A stretch of DNA of 64,000 bases from Pararhizobium qamdonense. GTDB lineage: Bacteria > Pseudomonadota > Alphaproteobacteria > Rhizobiales > Rhizobiaceae. The translations under genes and the position numbers were made by a program. Shown here one piece after another: positions 38,639-49,003 of the stretch. The notes beneath the pieces are model-generated. The model saw only the letters and a list, made by a program, of their open reading frames with translations. It made no database searches and was not told the DNA's origin. The first letter of the stretch is position 1. Each line of letters opens with the position of its first letter. The stretch lies in contig NZ_CP119566.1 of the NCBI RefSeq assembly GCF_029277445.1, positions 2,916,001 to 2,980,000 of the forward strand, read 5' to 3'.

Positions 38639-39532
38639 TTATTCTCCGAATGCGAAAATGACACCCTGCCCCGGCGCTTCCGGGACGATCAGGCGATTAT
38701 CTTTTTTGATGAAGGTGACGGCGTTGGCTGCGAAAAGCCGCTCGGTTACCGCCAGATCGGCAACCTTGAAGACGATGGCGCGGCCGCGCAGGCCGCGCGA
38801 ATGGCCAGTCGTCTTCTTGTCGAAAAAGCCCGTCATGCCCGCCGGGTTGAGGACGGAAATCTTGATGCCGTTGCGCGTTTCGATATCCATGCCGAAGGAA
38901 TGCGCCGCGACTTCGCGCTCATCGCTCACTTCCTGCAGGATATACTGGAAATCGGTCGGGTTTGGTTCCGACAGGACGACCTCCGCCATGCCGGTTACAC
39001 CATTTCCATGGGTTTCCAGAGCGGAACGGTCAGACGGCAGCGGTTGAACGCGCTGACAGCTGAAAAAGAAGAAATCCGGTGCGCGCAGGTCAGCGGCAAA
39101 GGCGAGGCGAAAACTGCCGACGGCCTCAGAGCCGTCCGGAAGCGTCATCGGCCGGGAAAATTCCAGCATGCCGCCGGCAGAAATGCCGTTTTCCTGGAAA
39201 CGGGCCTGGTCGGCGATCGCGTCGCCGGTGGAGACCACGATTGCGGAGAACCCATCCTGGCCACGGCGAAACCGGTAGGCCTGATCCCGGGCGATGAAGA
39301 TATTGCCGGCAAGCGCTGCTGCCTCGCATTCTTCGCGCTGGGCGATGCCGAGCGGCTCGAGATAGGTCTTGTCGGCGAAGAAGACGCAGGCATTCTCGGT
39401 GCCGAAGGGATGAAGCGCATCGGCAGCCACGGTAAAGCCCAGTTGCTCATAGCGATTCCTCGCCGTTGCCAGATCGATGACCGGCAGGACCAGATGGTCG
39501 AGCAGACGGGGTGTACGGGAGGCAGCGCTCAT
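38639..39532 (-). CDS. VOC/glyoxalase-like domain protein
   Basis: 297 residues with two weak VOC (glyoxalase/dioxygenase) halves: [24 protein letters not shown] at the N-terminus as in PF13468-type proteins, [19 protein letters not shown], and [19 protein letters not shown] in the second half. Probably a metal-dependent lyase or dioxygenase-fold protein; substrate unknown. Start ATG 39532 has AGGGAC upstream. It is immediately upstream of kdsA, but no LPS role is evident. Confidence 0.75.
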   Translation of the reverse strand: MSAASRTPRLLDHLVLPVIDLATARNRYEQLGFTVAADALHPFGTENACVFFADKTYLEPLGIAQREECEAAALAGNIFIARDQAYRFRRGQDGFSAIVVSTGDAIADQARFQENGISAGGMLEFSRPMTLPDGSEAVGSFRLAFAADLRAPDFFFFSCQRVQPLPSDRSALETHGNGVTGMAEVVLSEPNPTDFQYILQEVSDEREVAAHSFGMDIETRNGIKISVLNPAGMTGFFDKKTTGHSRGLRGRAIVFKVADLAVTERLFAANAVTFIKKDNRLIVPEAPGQGVIFAFGE

Positions 39533-39670
39533 GAATGTCCCTGAAACTGGTCGTTGGCTGGTGCTTTGCCCGTTTTGACCGCCAATTTCAAGGAAATGTT
39601 GAATCGTCAACCTTGTGTTGAACGCAAACCCATGGCCCGATGCAAATCATCGGGCCATGGGTGGCGCATA

Positions 39671-40411
39671 TCAAAGATTGCTCATGCCACCGTCGATGAT
39701 CAATTCGCTGCCGACGGTATAGGCCGATTCGTCGGAGGCGAGGAAAACCACGGCCCTGGCAATCTCGCCCGGCGTACCAAATCGGCCGGCCGGGATTTTG
39801 GCCGCAGCCATGGCGTCGGTATCGGCGGCCGACATGCCGAGCTTGCCGTAGAGCGGGGTGGCGACCGGACCGGGGCTGACGGCATTGACGCGGATGCCAC
39901 GGCCGATCAATTCCCCCGACAGCGTCTTGGCAAAGGACAGCAAGGCGGCCTTGGTGAGCGCATAGACGCTGGTATTGGGCATGCCGATATGGGCATTGAT
40001 CGATGTGTTGAGCACGATCGAGGCCGGATTGGAAAGAACCGGCAACAGCGCCTGGATCAGGAAGAACGGGCCTTTGACGTTGATCGCGACAGAGCGGTCG
40101 AAAGCCTCCTCGTCGAACGCTTCGATCGGCCGGAAATCGGCAGCACCGGCATTGACGAACAGGATGTCGAGATGGCCGAAGGCGGATTTGACGGCCTCGA
40201 CGACGGCTTTTTGCCCGGCAACATCGCCGGCATTGGCCTGTATGAACAGCGCCGTGTCGCCGAGCACGGCACGGGCCGTCTCTATGGTCGCCGGATTGGT
40301 GCCGGTGACCGCGACGCGGGCGCCCTCGGCGATGAACTGGCGGGCCGTTTCAAGGCCGATACCGCTGGTGCCGCCGGTGATCAGGGCTGTCTTGTTGAGC
40401 AAGCGTGACAT
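39671..40411 (-). CDS. SDR-family oxidoreductase
   Basis: 246-residue classical short-chain dehydrogenase/reductase. Cofactor motif LITGGTSGIGLETARQF, NAG motif FVNAGAADFRP, catalytic Ser in LNTSINAH, YALTKAALL (YxxxK) and PGPVATPL. Thr14/Gly pattern without a preceding basic residue leaves NAD versus NADP open. Second gene of a pair with the SDR upstream (26-bp gap); both are divergent from a LysR regulator. Substrate unknown. Confidence 0.85.
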   Translation of the reverse strand: MSRLLNKTALITGGTSGIGLETARQFIAEGARVAVTGTNPATIETARAVLGDTALFIQANAGDVAGQKAVVEAVKSAFGHLDILFVNAGAADFRPIEAFDEEAFDRSVAINVKGPFFLIQALLPVLSNPASIVLNTSINAHIGMPNTSVYALTKAALLSFAKTLSGELIGRGIRVNAVSPGPVATPLYGKLGMSAADTDAMAAAKIPAGRFGTPGEIARAVVFLASDESAYTVGSELIIDGGMSNL

Positions 40412-40437
40412 GGTGAAAGTCCTTATCGAGACAGGGT

Positions 40438-41202
40438 TCAGGAGCGGGTGATCGAGGCGCCGCCATCGACAAGCGAGGCCGTGCCGGTGACGAAGGCGGA
40501 ATCGTCCGAGGCGAGATAAAGCACGGACCGGGCCAATTCTTCCGGCGAGGCAACGCGCTTCAGCGCATGCAGATTGGTGATGAACGACTGCGATTCCGGC
40601 GTGTTGTTCATCTCGCGATACATGTCGGTATCGACGGCACCGGGCAGGATCGCATTGACGCGCACGCCCTGCGGACCGAACTCGGCGGCCAAAGCCTGCG
40701 TCAGGCCAATCAGGCCGGCCTTCGAGGCAGCATAGGCGGCAACGCCCGGAAAGGCGAAACTGTAGCCGACGAAAGTCGAGGTGAAGATCACCGAGCCCGC
40801 GCCATGCTTGACCATCTCTGCGATCTGATGTTTGGCACCGAGAAACGACCCGGTGAGGTTGATGGCGAGCGCATCGTTCCAGCCCTGCTCGGACACGCCG
40901 GTGGAAGGACCGGCTTCGCCGAGCGTTCCGGCATTGTTGAAGGCGACGTCGAGGCGGCCGTATGTTTCGACGGCAAGGGCGACGATCGCCTTGGCATAAT
41001 CTTCCGAGCGGACGTCACCGGCAAGGGCGACAGCATCGCCGCCCGCAGCCTTGATCTCGGCCACAAGCGCGTCAAGCTCGCTCTGGCGGCGGGCGCCGAC
41101 GACGAGTTTTGCGCCTTCGGCGGCAAACAGCTTTGCCGTGGCGCGGCCAATGCCGGCGCTGGCACCGGTGATGATTGCGACTTTGTTGGACAGGCGTTCC
41201 AT
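40438..41202 (-). CDS. SDR-family oxidoreductase
   Basis: 254-residue classical SDR. Motifs: AIITGASAGIGRATAKLF, VVGARRQ (Arg after the second strand suggests NADP), FNNAGTLGEAG, Ser in VIFTSTFVGYSF, YAASKAGLI (YxxxK) and AILPGAVDTDMYRE. Start 41202 has GAGGAAAAG upstream; the extension to 41343 overlaps the divergent promoter. First gene of a two-SDR operon controlled, by position, by the LysR regulator at 41343. Confidence 0.86.
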   Translation of the reverse strand: MERLSNKVAIITGASAGIGRATAKLFAAEGAKLVVGARRQSELDALVAEIKAAGGDAVALAGDVRSEDYAKAIVALAVETYGRLDVAFNNAGTLGEAGPSTGVSEQGWNDALAINLTGSFLGAKHQIAEMVKHGAGSVIFTSTFVGYSFAFPGVAAYAASKAGLIGLTQALAAEFGPQGVRVNAILPGAVDTDMYREMNNTPESQSFITNLHALKRVASPEELARSVLYLASDDSAFVTGTASLVDGGASITRS

Positions 41203-41287
41203 GATCTTTTCCTCGTGTGGCAGAGCGGGTGAGACGCCGGATGGCCGTCTCTTCATGCCGTTTGCTTGAGGGGAATATGGCTTTATT

Positions 41288-41303
41288 CTAACGTTCGGAT
41301 TAG
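41288..41303. promoter_or_regulatory. Putative LysR operator
   Basis: CTAA-N8-TTAG dyad (CTAACGTTCGGATTAG) in the 140-bp divergent region, 40 bp upstream of the lysR start and 86 bp upstream of the SDR start. It resembles a LysR-type T-N11-A interrupted palindrome. Confidence 0.5.
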
Positions 41304-41342
41304 TCTGCAAATCAAGGAACTCGTATCCGGAAAAACCGAACA

Positions 41343-42254
41343 ATGATGAAGCTCGACGGGATTGCCAGTTTTGTCGCCGTTGCCGAAAGCGGCTCGATCA
41401 GCGAGGCGGCGCGACGGCTGAGATTGTCGAAGTCCGTGGTCAGCGAGCGGCTTGCCGAACTGGAGCGCAGCTTGGGTGCCGGGCTGTTGCACCGGACCAC
41501 CCGCAAGCTGACGCTGACAGAGGACGGAACCGCCTTTCTCGAACGCGCCAACCGCATCGTCCAGGAGATCGAAGCGGCGACGTCGGACATGGCGGAACGG
41601 CGCGGCACCATTTCCGGCCCCTTGCGCATCTCAGCCCCCGTCACATTCGGCCGGATGCATCTGGGCCCAGCGCTCTATCCTTTTCTGGCTGACCATCCCG
41701 ATCTGCAACTGACGCTCGATCTCGACGACCGGCGCGTCGATGCGGCCGCCGACGGGTATGATGCGGTGCTGCGCAACGGCCCGATCGCCGATTCAAGGCT
41801 GATGGCCTGGCGGCTGGCGCCGAGCCGGCGCGTGCTGGTCGCCTCGCCCGCCTATCTCAAAGACCATGGCAAGCCGGCATCGATCGAGGACCTCGAACAG
41901 CATCGCGGCATCTTTTATACCAATCGCGGCGTTGCCGACTGGCGCTTTCCCAGCATCGGCGGCACGGTCATCGTGCGCGGCAAGATGGGGCTTGGCCTCA
42001 ACAATGGCGACATGCTGCGCGACGCGGCCATTGCCGGCCTTGGCATCGCACTCATTCCGATGTTCGCGGTCGGTGCGCAGGTTGCAGCGGGTGAGCTTGA
42101 GACGATCGATATCGGCGTTCAGCCGGAGCTCGAATATATCCACATCGCCCATCCGGACGGACGCCGTCCGTCCGTCAAGCTGCGGGCGCTGGCCGATCAC
42201 CTGCGGGCGGCATTTGGCAGCCCACCCTATTGGGATCCGGCATTTACACAGTGA
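41343..42254 (+). CDS. LysR-family transcriptional regulator
   Basis: 303 residues. N-terminal winged HTH (MKLDGIASFVAVAESGSISE, AARRLRLSKSVVSERLAELE) and a LysR effector domain (ISAPVTFGRMHLGPALYPFL). The effector half resembles the DhcR/YafC group that often controls adjacent oxidoreductases. Divergent from the two SDR genes, which are the likely targets; autoregulation through the dyad at 41288-41303 is plausible. Confidence 0.9.
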   Translation: MMKLDGIASFVAVAESGSISEAARRLRLSKSVVSERLAELERSLGAGLLHRTTRKLTLTEDGTAFLERANRIVQEIEAATSDMAERRGTISGPLRISAPVTFGRMHLGPALYPFLADHPDLQLTLDLDDRRVDAAADGYDAVLRNGPIADSRLMAWRLAPSRRVLVASPAYLKDHGKPASIEDLEQHRGIFYTNRGVADWRFPSIGGTVIVRGKMGLGLNNGDMLRDAAIAGLGIALIPMFAVGAQVAAGELETIDIGVQPELEYIHIAHPDGRRPSVKLRALADHLRAAFGSPPYWDPAFTQ

Positions 42255-42264
42255 GGACTTAAGA

Positions 42265-42837
42265 TCAGTCGCAGGAGCGCAGCTGCTTGGCATAGGCATT
42301 GGCGATATTGGCCGAACGCTGGGCGGCCTTCTGCAATTGCGCATTGCCGCGCCAGGCGCCTTTTCGATAGCCAGCATCGCCGAGATAATAGGCCAGATAG
42401 AGATTGTAGGCATCGTTGCGGGCGATGCCGTTCTTCCTGCTGTTCTTGTTGTGGTACCAGGCGACGAAATGGATGGCGTCGGAGAATTTCGTGCGCCTTG
42501 CCATCACATTGCCGGTCGAGCTCTTGTATTCCGACCAGGTGCCGTTTAGGGCCTGTGAGAAGCCATAGGCGGTGGATTGCCGTTTCCAGGGAATGAAACC
42601 CAGCAGCTTTGTGCGGGGCGGACGGGCATTCGGGCGGAAGCCGGATTCAGTGTAGATCGTCGCCATCAGGATCGGCACGGGCACGCCATATTGGCGCTCG
42701 GCGTGGTTTGCGGCGCGCTGCCAGTTGTCCAGCCAGCCATCGCGCTGATCAAAAATCGCGCAGGCATTGCGGGTATCCCGGGGTGCACTCGCACAGCCGG
42801 CCAGCAGCAGAAGGGCGACGATAAACGCAATACGCAT
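42265..42837 (-). CDS. Lytic transglycosylase (SLT) lipoprotein
   Basis: 190-residue predicted outer- or inner-membrane lipoprotein: signal sequence MRIAFIVALLLLAGC with lipobox LAGC (Cys15). An SLT-type domain follows, with candidate catalytic Glu in ATIYTESGFRP (~64), the AYGFSQALNGTW motif and YHNKNS...YLAYYLGDAGYR. It would cleave peptidoglycan glycan strands. A small hairpin ATCTCTC/GAGAGAT (42846-42866) directly precedes the start and includes the GAGAGA ribosome-site region, which could reduce translation. Confidence 0.85.
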   Translation of the reverse strand: MRIAFIVALLLLAGCASAPRDTRNACAIFDQRDGWLDNWQRAANHAERQYGVPVPILMATIYTESGFRPNARPPRTKLLGFIPWKRQSTAYGFSQALNGTWSEYKSSTGNVMARRTKFSDAIHFVAWYHNKNSRKNGIARNDAYNLYLAYYLGDAGYRKGAWRGNAQLQKAAQRSANIANAYAKQLRSCD

Positions 42838-42967
42838 CGCTTCAGATCTCTCACTTTCAGAGAGATTACTAACCGGTAAACGTTAAAGAGACGTTTTTAG
42901 GCAAATGGGAACCAACCATTCACCTCCATTTCCGGACGATGCCGCGCGAAAAACTCTGCAATTAACT

Positions 42968-44689
42968 CTAGAGTTTCAGGGCAAAGATGCGGCCTGACGT
43001 TACGTAACCCTCGGCCGCTTCCAGCCGCACGGAGCGCACCGGCTCAAAGCCTTCGATCCGCTTGGTCCCCGCCCAGCGGCCGTGATCGGCAAAGACCTCG
43101 ATCGAACCTGCATCGAGGAAAATCCGCAAATGCACGGGACGGGCGCCGCGTGCGATATAGCGCGGTTCGGTCACCCCGTCCGGCTGCGCATGCTGGCCCG
43201 GCAACGCGTAGAGAATGGACAATCCCTCCGCATCGAGTTGCAGCGCCAGATCGGCATCCGGATGATCGAAATGCAGGACGAAGGAGGCGCCGGGCCAGGA
43301 GAGATCCAACAGGATCTCCACCGCCCCGGTTTCGAGCTGCACGGTTTTTCCGGCGGCAAGCCCGGTATCGTCGATGATGCCGCTGCGCAGGCTCTCGACG
43401 GCTTCGACCGGTGGCGTCAGGATGGCGCCGTCCTCAAGCCGAAGGTTTCGCGGCAGGGTCATGGCGGTCGGAAAATCGATCGTGTGGGACACATCCGCCC
43501 AGTTGGCAAGCCAGCCTATGCCGACGGGCACGCCTGCATCGACAAAGGCCTGGAAAGCATAATTGTCCGTGCCGAAATCGAGTTCCTGCTCGAAATCCGT
43601 CATGAAGCGGACGCCGTCAAAATGCCCGACCGCAATCAGCGTCAGGTTCTTGCGCCCGGTATCGGCATGGGTGCTGTTCATCAGGCCGTAGACCAGCGCC
43701 CAATGGGTATCTGGATCGTCGGCGGGGCCATCGAGCGGCAGCAGGCACGGGCATTCGATGACGGCGGTGCCGAACCGTTCCTCCAATAGCAGCGTGCCGG
43801 CAAAGCGCCAGCCGGCGGCGGCTGTTGGATCGTCGGTCTCGTAGAGAAGGATGACGCCGCCCTGCTGGCTGAGGCTGCCGAGCACCATTTTCCACAGGCC
43901 GTCCGGCCCCTTGACCACGTAGGGATCGCGAAAATCGAGCGTCAGGCCGAGACCCACCGGGCGGTTTGCAAGGATGACCTCGGCCTGGCTGGCGGTGATG
44001 ATATTGTGCGAGGTGGCGGTCAACTGCACTTGAGTCTCCGGCGTCCGGTCGATCACCTGTTCGGTGAAGAAGACGCGGATGCCGCCTTCATCACCCATCG
44101 GGATGGCCGACCCGGAAAAGGCTCCGCCCCGCCGGTCCGGACGGGCCGTCAGGTCTTCGGAGGGAAACAGGAAGATCGGCATGTGATGCCAGTGAATATA
44201 ATCCTCCGACACCGCATGTCCCCAATGCATGGTGTTCCAACGAAGGCCGTGGGAATAATGCTGGTAGAAGAGATGCGGACGGCCGGCAAAACGGCCAAAG
44301 CCATTGGGGTCATTCATCCAGCCGAAGGGCGGGCGGAAATGATAGCCGTGCGGCACGGGGGCCGGCGCGTTGGCGGCGCTGGTGTGCATCACGGTAATGC
44401 CCTTTTCCACCACTTCCGCCGCATTGAAGAAATAGGCAACGGAGACGGCTGTCGTCTTTGTGTCGTAGACGCAGGAGAGCGCGCCGCCGCTGCTGGCAAC
44501 GAAGGTACGGAAGACATATTCCTCGGCATTGCTGACGGATACCTCGCCGATCTTGTCGCCACCGAGCATGAAGGCCATTGTGCCCGGCGCGTCCGGCGTC
44601 ACGGCTTTGAGCCAGACATGCAGCGTCGCGCTGAGCGGGACGTCGGCCTGCAGGACCTTCAGGGTTTCCGTGGTGATTGCATCCGCCAT
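42968..44689 (-). CDS. Glycoside hydrolase family 32 (beta-fructosidase)
   Basis: 573 residues. The GH32 catalytic triad is complete: WMNDPNG (nucleophile Asp127), FRDPYV (Asp255) and IECP (acid/base Glu312). An N-terminal ~110-residue segment precedes the five-bladed propeller, and a C-terminal beta-sandwich follows (~430-573). It hydrolyses sucrose, levan or inulin-type fructosides; no signal peptide is visible, so uptake of oligosaccharide is expected, yet no transporter or fructokinase is adjacent. The extra N-terminal segment is reminiscent of a carbohydrate-binding domain. Confidence 0.9.
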   Translation of the reverse strand: MADAITTETLKVLQADVPLSATLHVWLKAVTPDAPGTMAFMLGGDKIGEVSVSNAEEYVFRTFVASSGGALSCVYDTKTTAVSVAYFFNAAEVVEKGITVMHTSAANAPAPVPHGYHFRPPFGWMNDPNGFGRFAGRPHLFYQHYSHGLRWNTMHWGHAVSEDYIHWHHMPIFLFPSEDLTARPDRRGGAFSGSAIPMGDEGGIRVFFTEQVIDRTPETQVQLTATSHNIITASQAEVILANRPVGLGLTLDFRDPYVVKGPDGLWKMVLGSLSQQGGVILLYETDDPTAAAGWRFAGTLLLEERFGTAVIECPCLLPLDGPADDPDTHWALVYGLMNSTHADTGRKNLTLIAVGHFDGVRFMTDFEQELDFGTDNYAFQAFVDAGVPVGIGWLANWADVSHTIDFPTAMTLPRNLRLEDGAILTPPVEAVESLRSGIIDDTGLAAGKTVQLETGAVEILLDLSWPGASFVLHFDHPDADLALQLDAEGLSILYALPGQHAQPDGVTEPRYIARGARPVHLRIFLDAGSIEVFADHGRWAGTKRIEGFEPVRSVRLEAAEGYVTSGRIFALKL

Positions 44690-44820
44690 GTCCGATTTTC
44701 CTTCCTTCAGCGCGCAGCAGCCTTCCGATCGAAGAGCCGGGGCACGCCTTTCTCAAAGCCATGTCTGCGACCTAGTGCCGAAGTGCCGGATGTAAAGAAG
44801 AATATCTGAAGCGGAGCCGT

Positions 44821-45414
44821 CTATGCCGGCCGCACCAGAAGCCCCGTGGCCAGCGACTGGAATGCTTCGACAGCCTTGGGCAGAACATCCTGCGGATCGT
44901 CACTGGCGGCGATCCAGAGGGCTGCATTGAGGGCTGCGCCACTGAGAAGGCGGGCGGCGGCTTCGGCATCGACCGGTTTCAGAACTTCTTGTGAAATCAA
45001 ACGCTCGACCGTTCGCAGGGTCGCCTGAAGACAACTGCTTTGACTTGGCCATTGCGATGGATCGCCCAGGACCGCCGGTCCGTCGCGCAAGACGATACGT
45101 TGCACCTCAGGGTCCAGCGCCATCTCGATATAGGCCACACCTTCGGCCATCAAGCACTGCCAATCGTCCCCTGCTCCCGCCCCGATCTCTTGCGCGCGCA
45201 ACGCCATTTCCGAATCGATCTGATCGACAACCGCCGCCAGAAGCCCGCGTTTATCCCCGAAATTATGATAGAGAGCGCCCCGCGTCAGGCCGACGTCTGC
45301 GGTCAAATCGTCCATCGAAGCGGCTGAATACCCCTTGTCCGCAAACGCCTTGCGCGCGGCTGCAATCAGCTTGACGCGATTTTCTTCCATCATCTCAAGG
45401 CGCCGGTTGGCCAT
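44821..45414 (-). CDS. TetR-family transcriptional regulator
   Basis: 197 residues. HTH: RKAFADKGYSAASMDDLTAD and VGLTRGALYHNFGDKRGLL; the C-terminal half (ERLISQEVLKPVDAEAAARL) is a ligand-binding helical domain. Start 45414 has GGGGATGAG upstream; extension to 45468 would run over the operator. It is divergent from the Rid gene, and two copies of the dyad TATACG-N3-CGTATA lie between them, so repression of both genes is likely. Confidence 0.9.
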   Translation of the reverse strand: MANRRLEMMEENRVKLIAAARKAFADKGYSAASMDDLTADVGLTRGALYHNFGDKRGLLAAVVDQIDSEMALRAQEIGAGAGDDWQCLMAEGVAYIEMALDPEVQRIVLRDGPAVLGDPSQWPSQSSCLQATLRTVERLISQEVLKPVDAEAAARLLSGAALNAALWIAASDDPQDVLPKAVEAFQSLATGLLVRPA

Positions 45415-45430
45415 CTCATCCCCGAATTCG

Positions 45431-45445
45431 TATACGGTTCGTATA
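45431..45445. promoter_or_regulatory. TetR operator copy 1
   Basis: Perfect dyad TATACG-GTT-CGTATA, 17 bp upstream of the tetR start. It probably overlaps the tetR promoter and mediates autorepression. Confidence 0.75.
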
Positions 45446-45480
45446 TTAAATTGACATGCGCCATGCATGCTGCTACTTCA

Positions 45481-45495
45481 TATACGCACCGTATA
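45481..45495. promoter_or_regulatory. TetR operator copy 2
   Basis: Perfect dyad TATACG-CAC-CGTATA with the same arms as copy 1, centre-to-centre 50 bp. It lies just downstream of a possible promoter for the Rid gene (TTGACA at 45451, weak -10 TACTTC at 45474). Confidence 0.75.
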
Positions 45496-45563
45496 CGAAA
45501 TAGCCTGAGCTGTGAAGCAGAAAACTCTGCTCATGAAATACGGCCCCACACCCATTATGAGAG

Positions 45564-45968
45564 ATGAAAATGACTGAACGCCAAGCAATCTTCCCGCCGG
45601 ACAAACATGCACTCTATGAGGCGCATGGCTATTCGGCGGCCATTCGATCCGGCGACCTGCTGTTTGTGTCCGGCCAGGTCGGCAGCCGCACGGACGGCAC
45701 GCCTGAGCCTGACTTTGAACAACAGGTCCGGCTGGCCTTTAAAAATCTTGAGGCCACTCTCAGTGCTGCCGGCTGCACATTCGACGATCTCGTCGATGTG
45801 ACGTCGTTCCACACGGACCCCGAAAACCAGTTCCCAACCATCATGGCCGTCAAGCAAGAGGTTTTCAGCAAACAACCTTACCCGAACTGGACGGCCATCG
45901 GCGTCACCTGGCTCTCGGGCTTCGACTTCGAGATCAAGGTTATCGCGCGCATCCCTGCCGGCGCGTGA
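45564..45968 (+). CDS. Rid (YjgF/YER057c/UK114) family protein
   Basis: 134 residues with the Rid fold signature: GDLLFVSGQVG, QVRLAFKNLEATLSAAGCTFDD and VDVTSFHTD. Canonical RidA imine deaminases have an essential Arg in the segment before the last strand; here that region reads PYPNWTAIGVTWL without it, so classical 2-aminoacrylate deaminase activity is doubtful and it belongs to a divergent Rid subgroup. The start could also be the ATG at 45570, which has GAGAG at better spacing. Divergent from tetR with twin operators. Confidence 0.85.
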   Translation: MKMTERQAIFPPDKHALYEAHGYSAAIRSGDLLFVSGQVGSRTDGTPEPDFEQQVRLAFKNLEATLSAAGCTFDDLVDVTSFHTDPENQFPTIMAVKQEVFSKQPYPNWTAIGVTWLSGFDFEIKVIARIPAGA

Positions 45969-46032
45969 ATTTCACGTCGGCGAAACTCTTTCCTACGCGA
46001 AAAGAGCGGGAAGCCGTTCGCCCTTCTATCCT

Positions 46033-46048
46033 CGCCACGCTTGTGGCG
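46033..46048. terminator. Hairpin between the Rid gene and a convergent GNAT gene
   Basis: CGCCAC-GCTT-GTGGCG, followed by GGGGG rather than T-rich sequence; 64 bp after the Rid stop. Weak terminator candidate. Confidence 0.35.
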
Positions 46049-46090
46049 GGGGTGGCCCAGAAGTCAGGTCGCGTCCACCATTGCCAGCTG

Positions 46091-46561
46091 TCATGATAAA
46101 CGCAGCTTGTAGCCGATATGGCTGGGTTCGAAACCCAGACGGTCATAGAAACGATGTGCATCGGGCCGCAGCTTATCAGTCGTCAACTGCATCAGGGCGC
46201 ATCCGTGCGAACGGCTATAATCGATCGCCCATTTGAACATCGCCTCACCGATCTTTTCGCTGCGTCTCGACCGGGAAACGCGAACAGCTTCGATTTGAGC
46301 CCGCTTGCTTCCGCCGCGAGACAATCCGGGGATGAAGGTCAGCTGAAACGTGCCAACGGCCTCACGTCCGTCCTCCACGATGCAAAGGAATTGATTGGGA
46401 TCCGCGTCTACCTGCGAAAAAGCTTCGCGATACCGGTCCGCATCCTCTGGCCGGATCGTTTCCCGCGACGCGCCCAAAACGTCATCGGCAAGCAGGCCGA
46501 CGATCGCTGGCAGATCGGCCTCGGCTGCCTTGCGAAAGGTGAGCTGCTGCAAGTCCCACAT
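46091..46561 (-). CDS. GNAT-family N-acetyltransferase
   Basis: About 156 residues: FRKAAEADLPAIVGLLADD, TFQLTFIPGLSRGGSKRAQ, an acetyl-CoA loop RRSEKIGEAMFKWAI, and DAHRFYDRLGFEPS. This resembles small GNAT proteins of unknown substrate common in proteobacteria. Start uncertain: GGAGG immediately precedes the ATG at 46561 and is better spaced for a TTG at 46552; a GTG at 46600 is longer. Confidence 0.8.
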   Translation of the reverse strand: MWDLQQLTFRKAAEADLPAIVGLLADDVLGASRETIRPEDADRYREAFSQVDADPNQFLCIVEDGREAVGTFQLTFIPGLSRGGSKRAQIEAVRVSRSRRSEKIGEAMFKWAIDYSRSHGCALMQLTTDKLRPDAHRFYDRLGFEPSHIGYKLRLS

Positions 46562-46711
46562 CCTCCAGTTCAGCGCGTGCGGATAAGATCGAATCAGCAC
46601 GCAAGAGACCGGAAACAGACCACAAAAAACCCGCCAGCAACAATCTGCTGCAAGCGGTCCTAAAATGCGTCAATATCAATCAGCGGCCCGTGCGATGACC
46701 GGCCTCCGCGA

Positions 46712-48409
<1,698 letters not shown>

Positions 48410-48436
48410 TCAAAAGGTTCGGATGGCAAAATTCAC

Positions 48437-48472
48437 ACAAAAGAAAACCGGCGGAAGACTGGCTTCCGCCGG
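48437..48472 (-). terminator. Rho-independent terminator of secG
   Basis: On the minus strand CCGGCGGAAG and CTTCCGCCGG form a perfect 10-bp stem with a 5-nt loop, followed by TTTTCTTTTG, 21 bp after the secG stop. Confidence 0.9.
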
Positions 48473-48493
48473 CGATTATATCTGTTTTGAGCC

Positions 48494-49003
48494 TTACTGG
48501 CCGCTTGGGACGTCCGAACCGGATGTGGCCGGCTTTGTCTCGGTCGCTGCAGGCGTCTGCGTTGCAGGCGTCTGGGTGGTCGCGGGTGTGTCAGCCGTTG
48601 CAGGCGTCTGCGTGGTGGTCGCAGGCGTCTGAGTGTTCGCGCCAGACTGTGCTGGTGTCTGCGTCTGGTTCTGCGCAGGCGTCCCGCCAGCCGGCGGCGT
48701 CGTGCCGCCGCCGAGCGAATCAAGCACGCCATTGCCGTTGTTGGTCGTGCCCGGGATGCGATCGAGGACGTCGGTGGCGTTCGGCTGGTAACGGGCGAGG
48801 ATGCCCATGCCGAGTGCCAGCACGAAGAACAGGGCGGCAAGGATCGCAGTGGTGCGGGTCAGCGCATTGGCCGTGCCGCGTGCGGACATGAAGCCCGAGC
48901 CGCCGCCGATGCCCAGGCCGCCGCCTTCGGAGCGCTGAATGAGCACGACGCCGATCAGCGCCAGCACAACCATGAGATAGATGACAAGCAATACGGTCTG
49001 CAT
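48494..49003 (-). CDS. secG: Protein translocase subunit SecG with extended low-complexity tail
   Basis: 169 residues. The first ~75 are SecG: hydrophobic segment TVLLVIYLMVVLALIGVVLI, RSEGGGLGIGGGSGFMSARG and a second segment (RTTAILAALFFVLALGMGIL). The rest is a Thr/Pro/Gln/Ala-rich tail built from repeats of TPAT and QTPA, encoded by an imperfect tandem GCAGGCGTCTG-type repeat (about 48540-48670). Extended tails are known in alphaproteobacterial SecG, but this one is long and repetitive. SecG assists SecYEG in protein export. Confidence 0.9.
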   Translation of the reverse strand: MQTVLLVIYLMVVLALIGVVLIQRSEGGGLGIGGGSGFMSARGTANALTRTTAILAALFFVLALGMGILARYQPNATDVLDRIPGTTNNGNGVLDSLGGGTTPPAGGTPAQNQTQTPAQSGANTQTPATTTQTPATADTPATTQTPATQTPAATETKPATSGSDVPSGQ

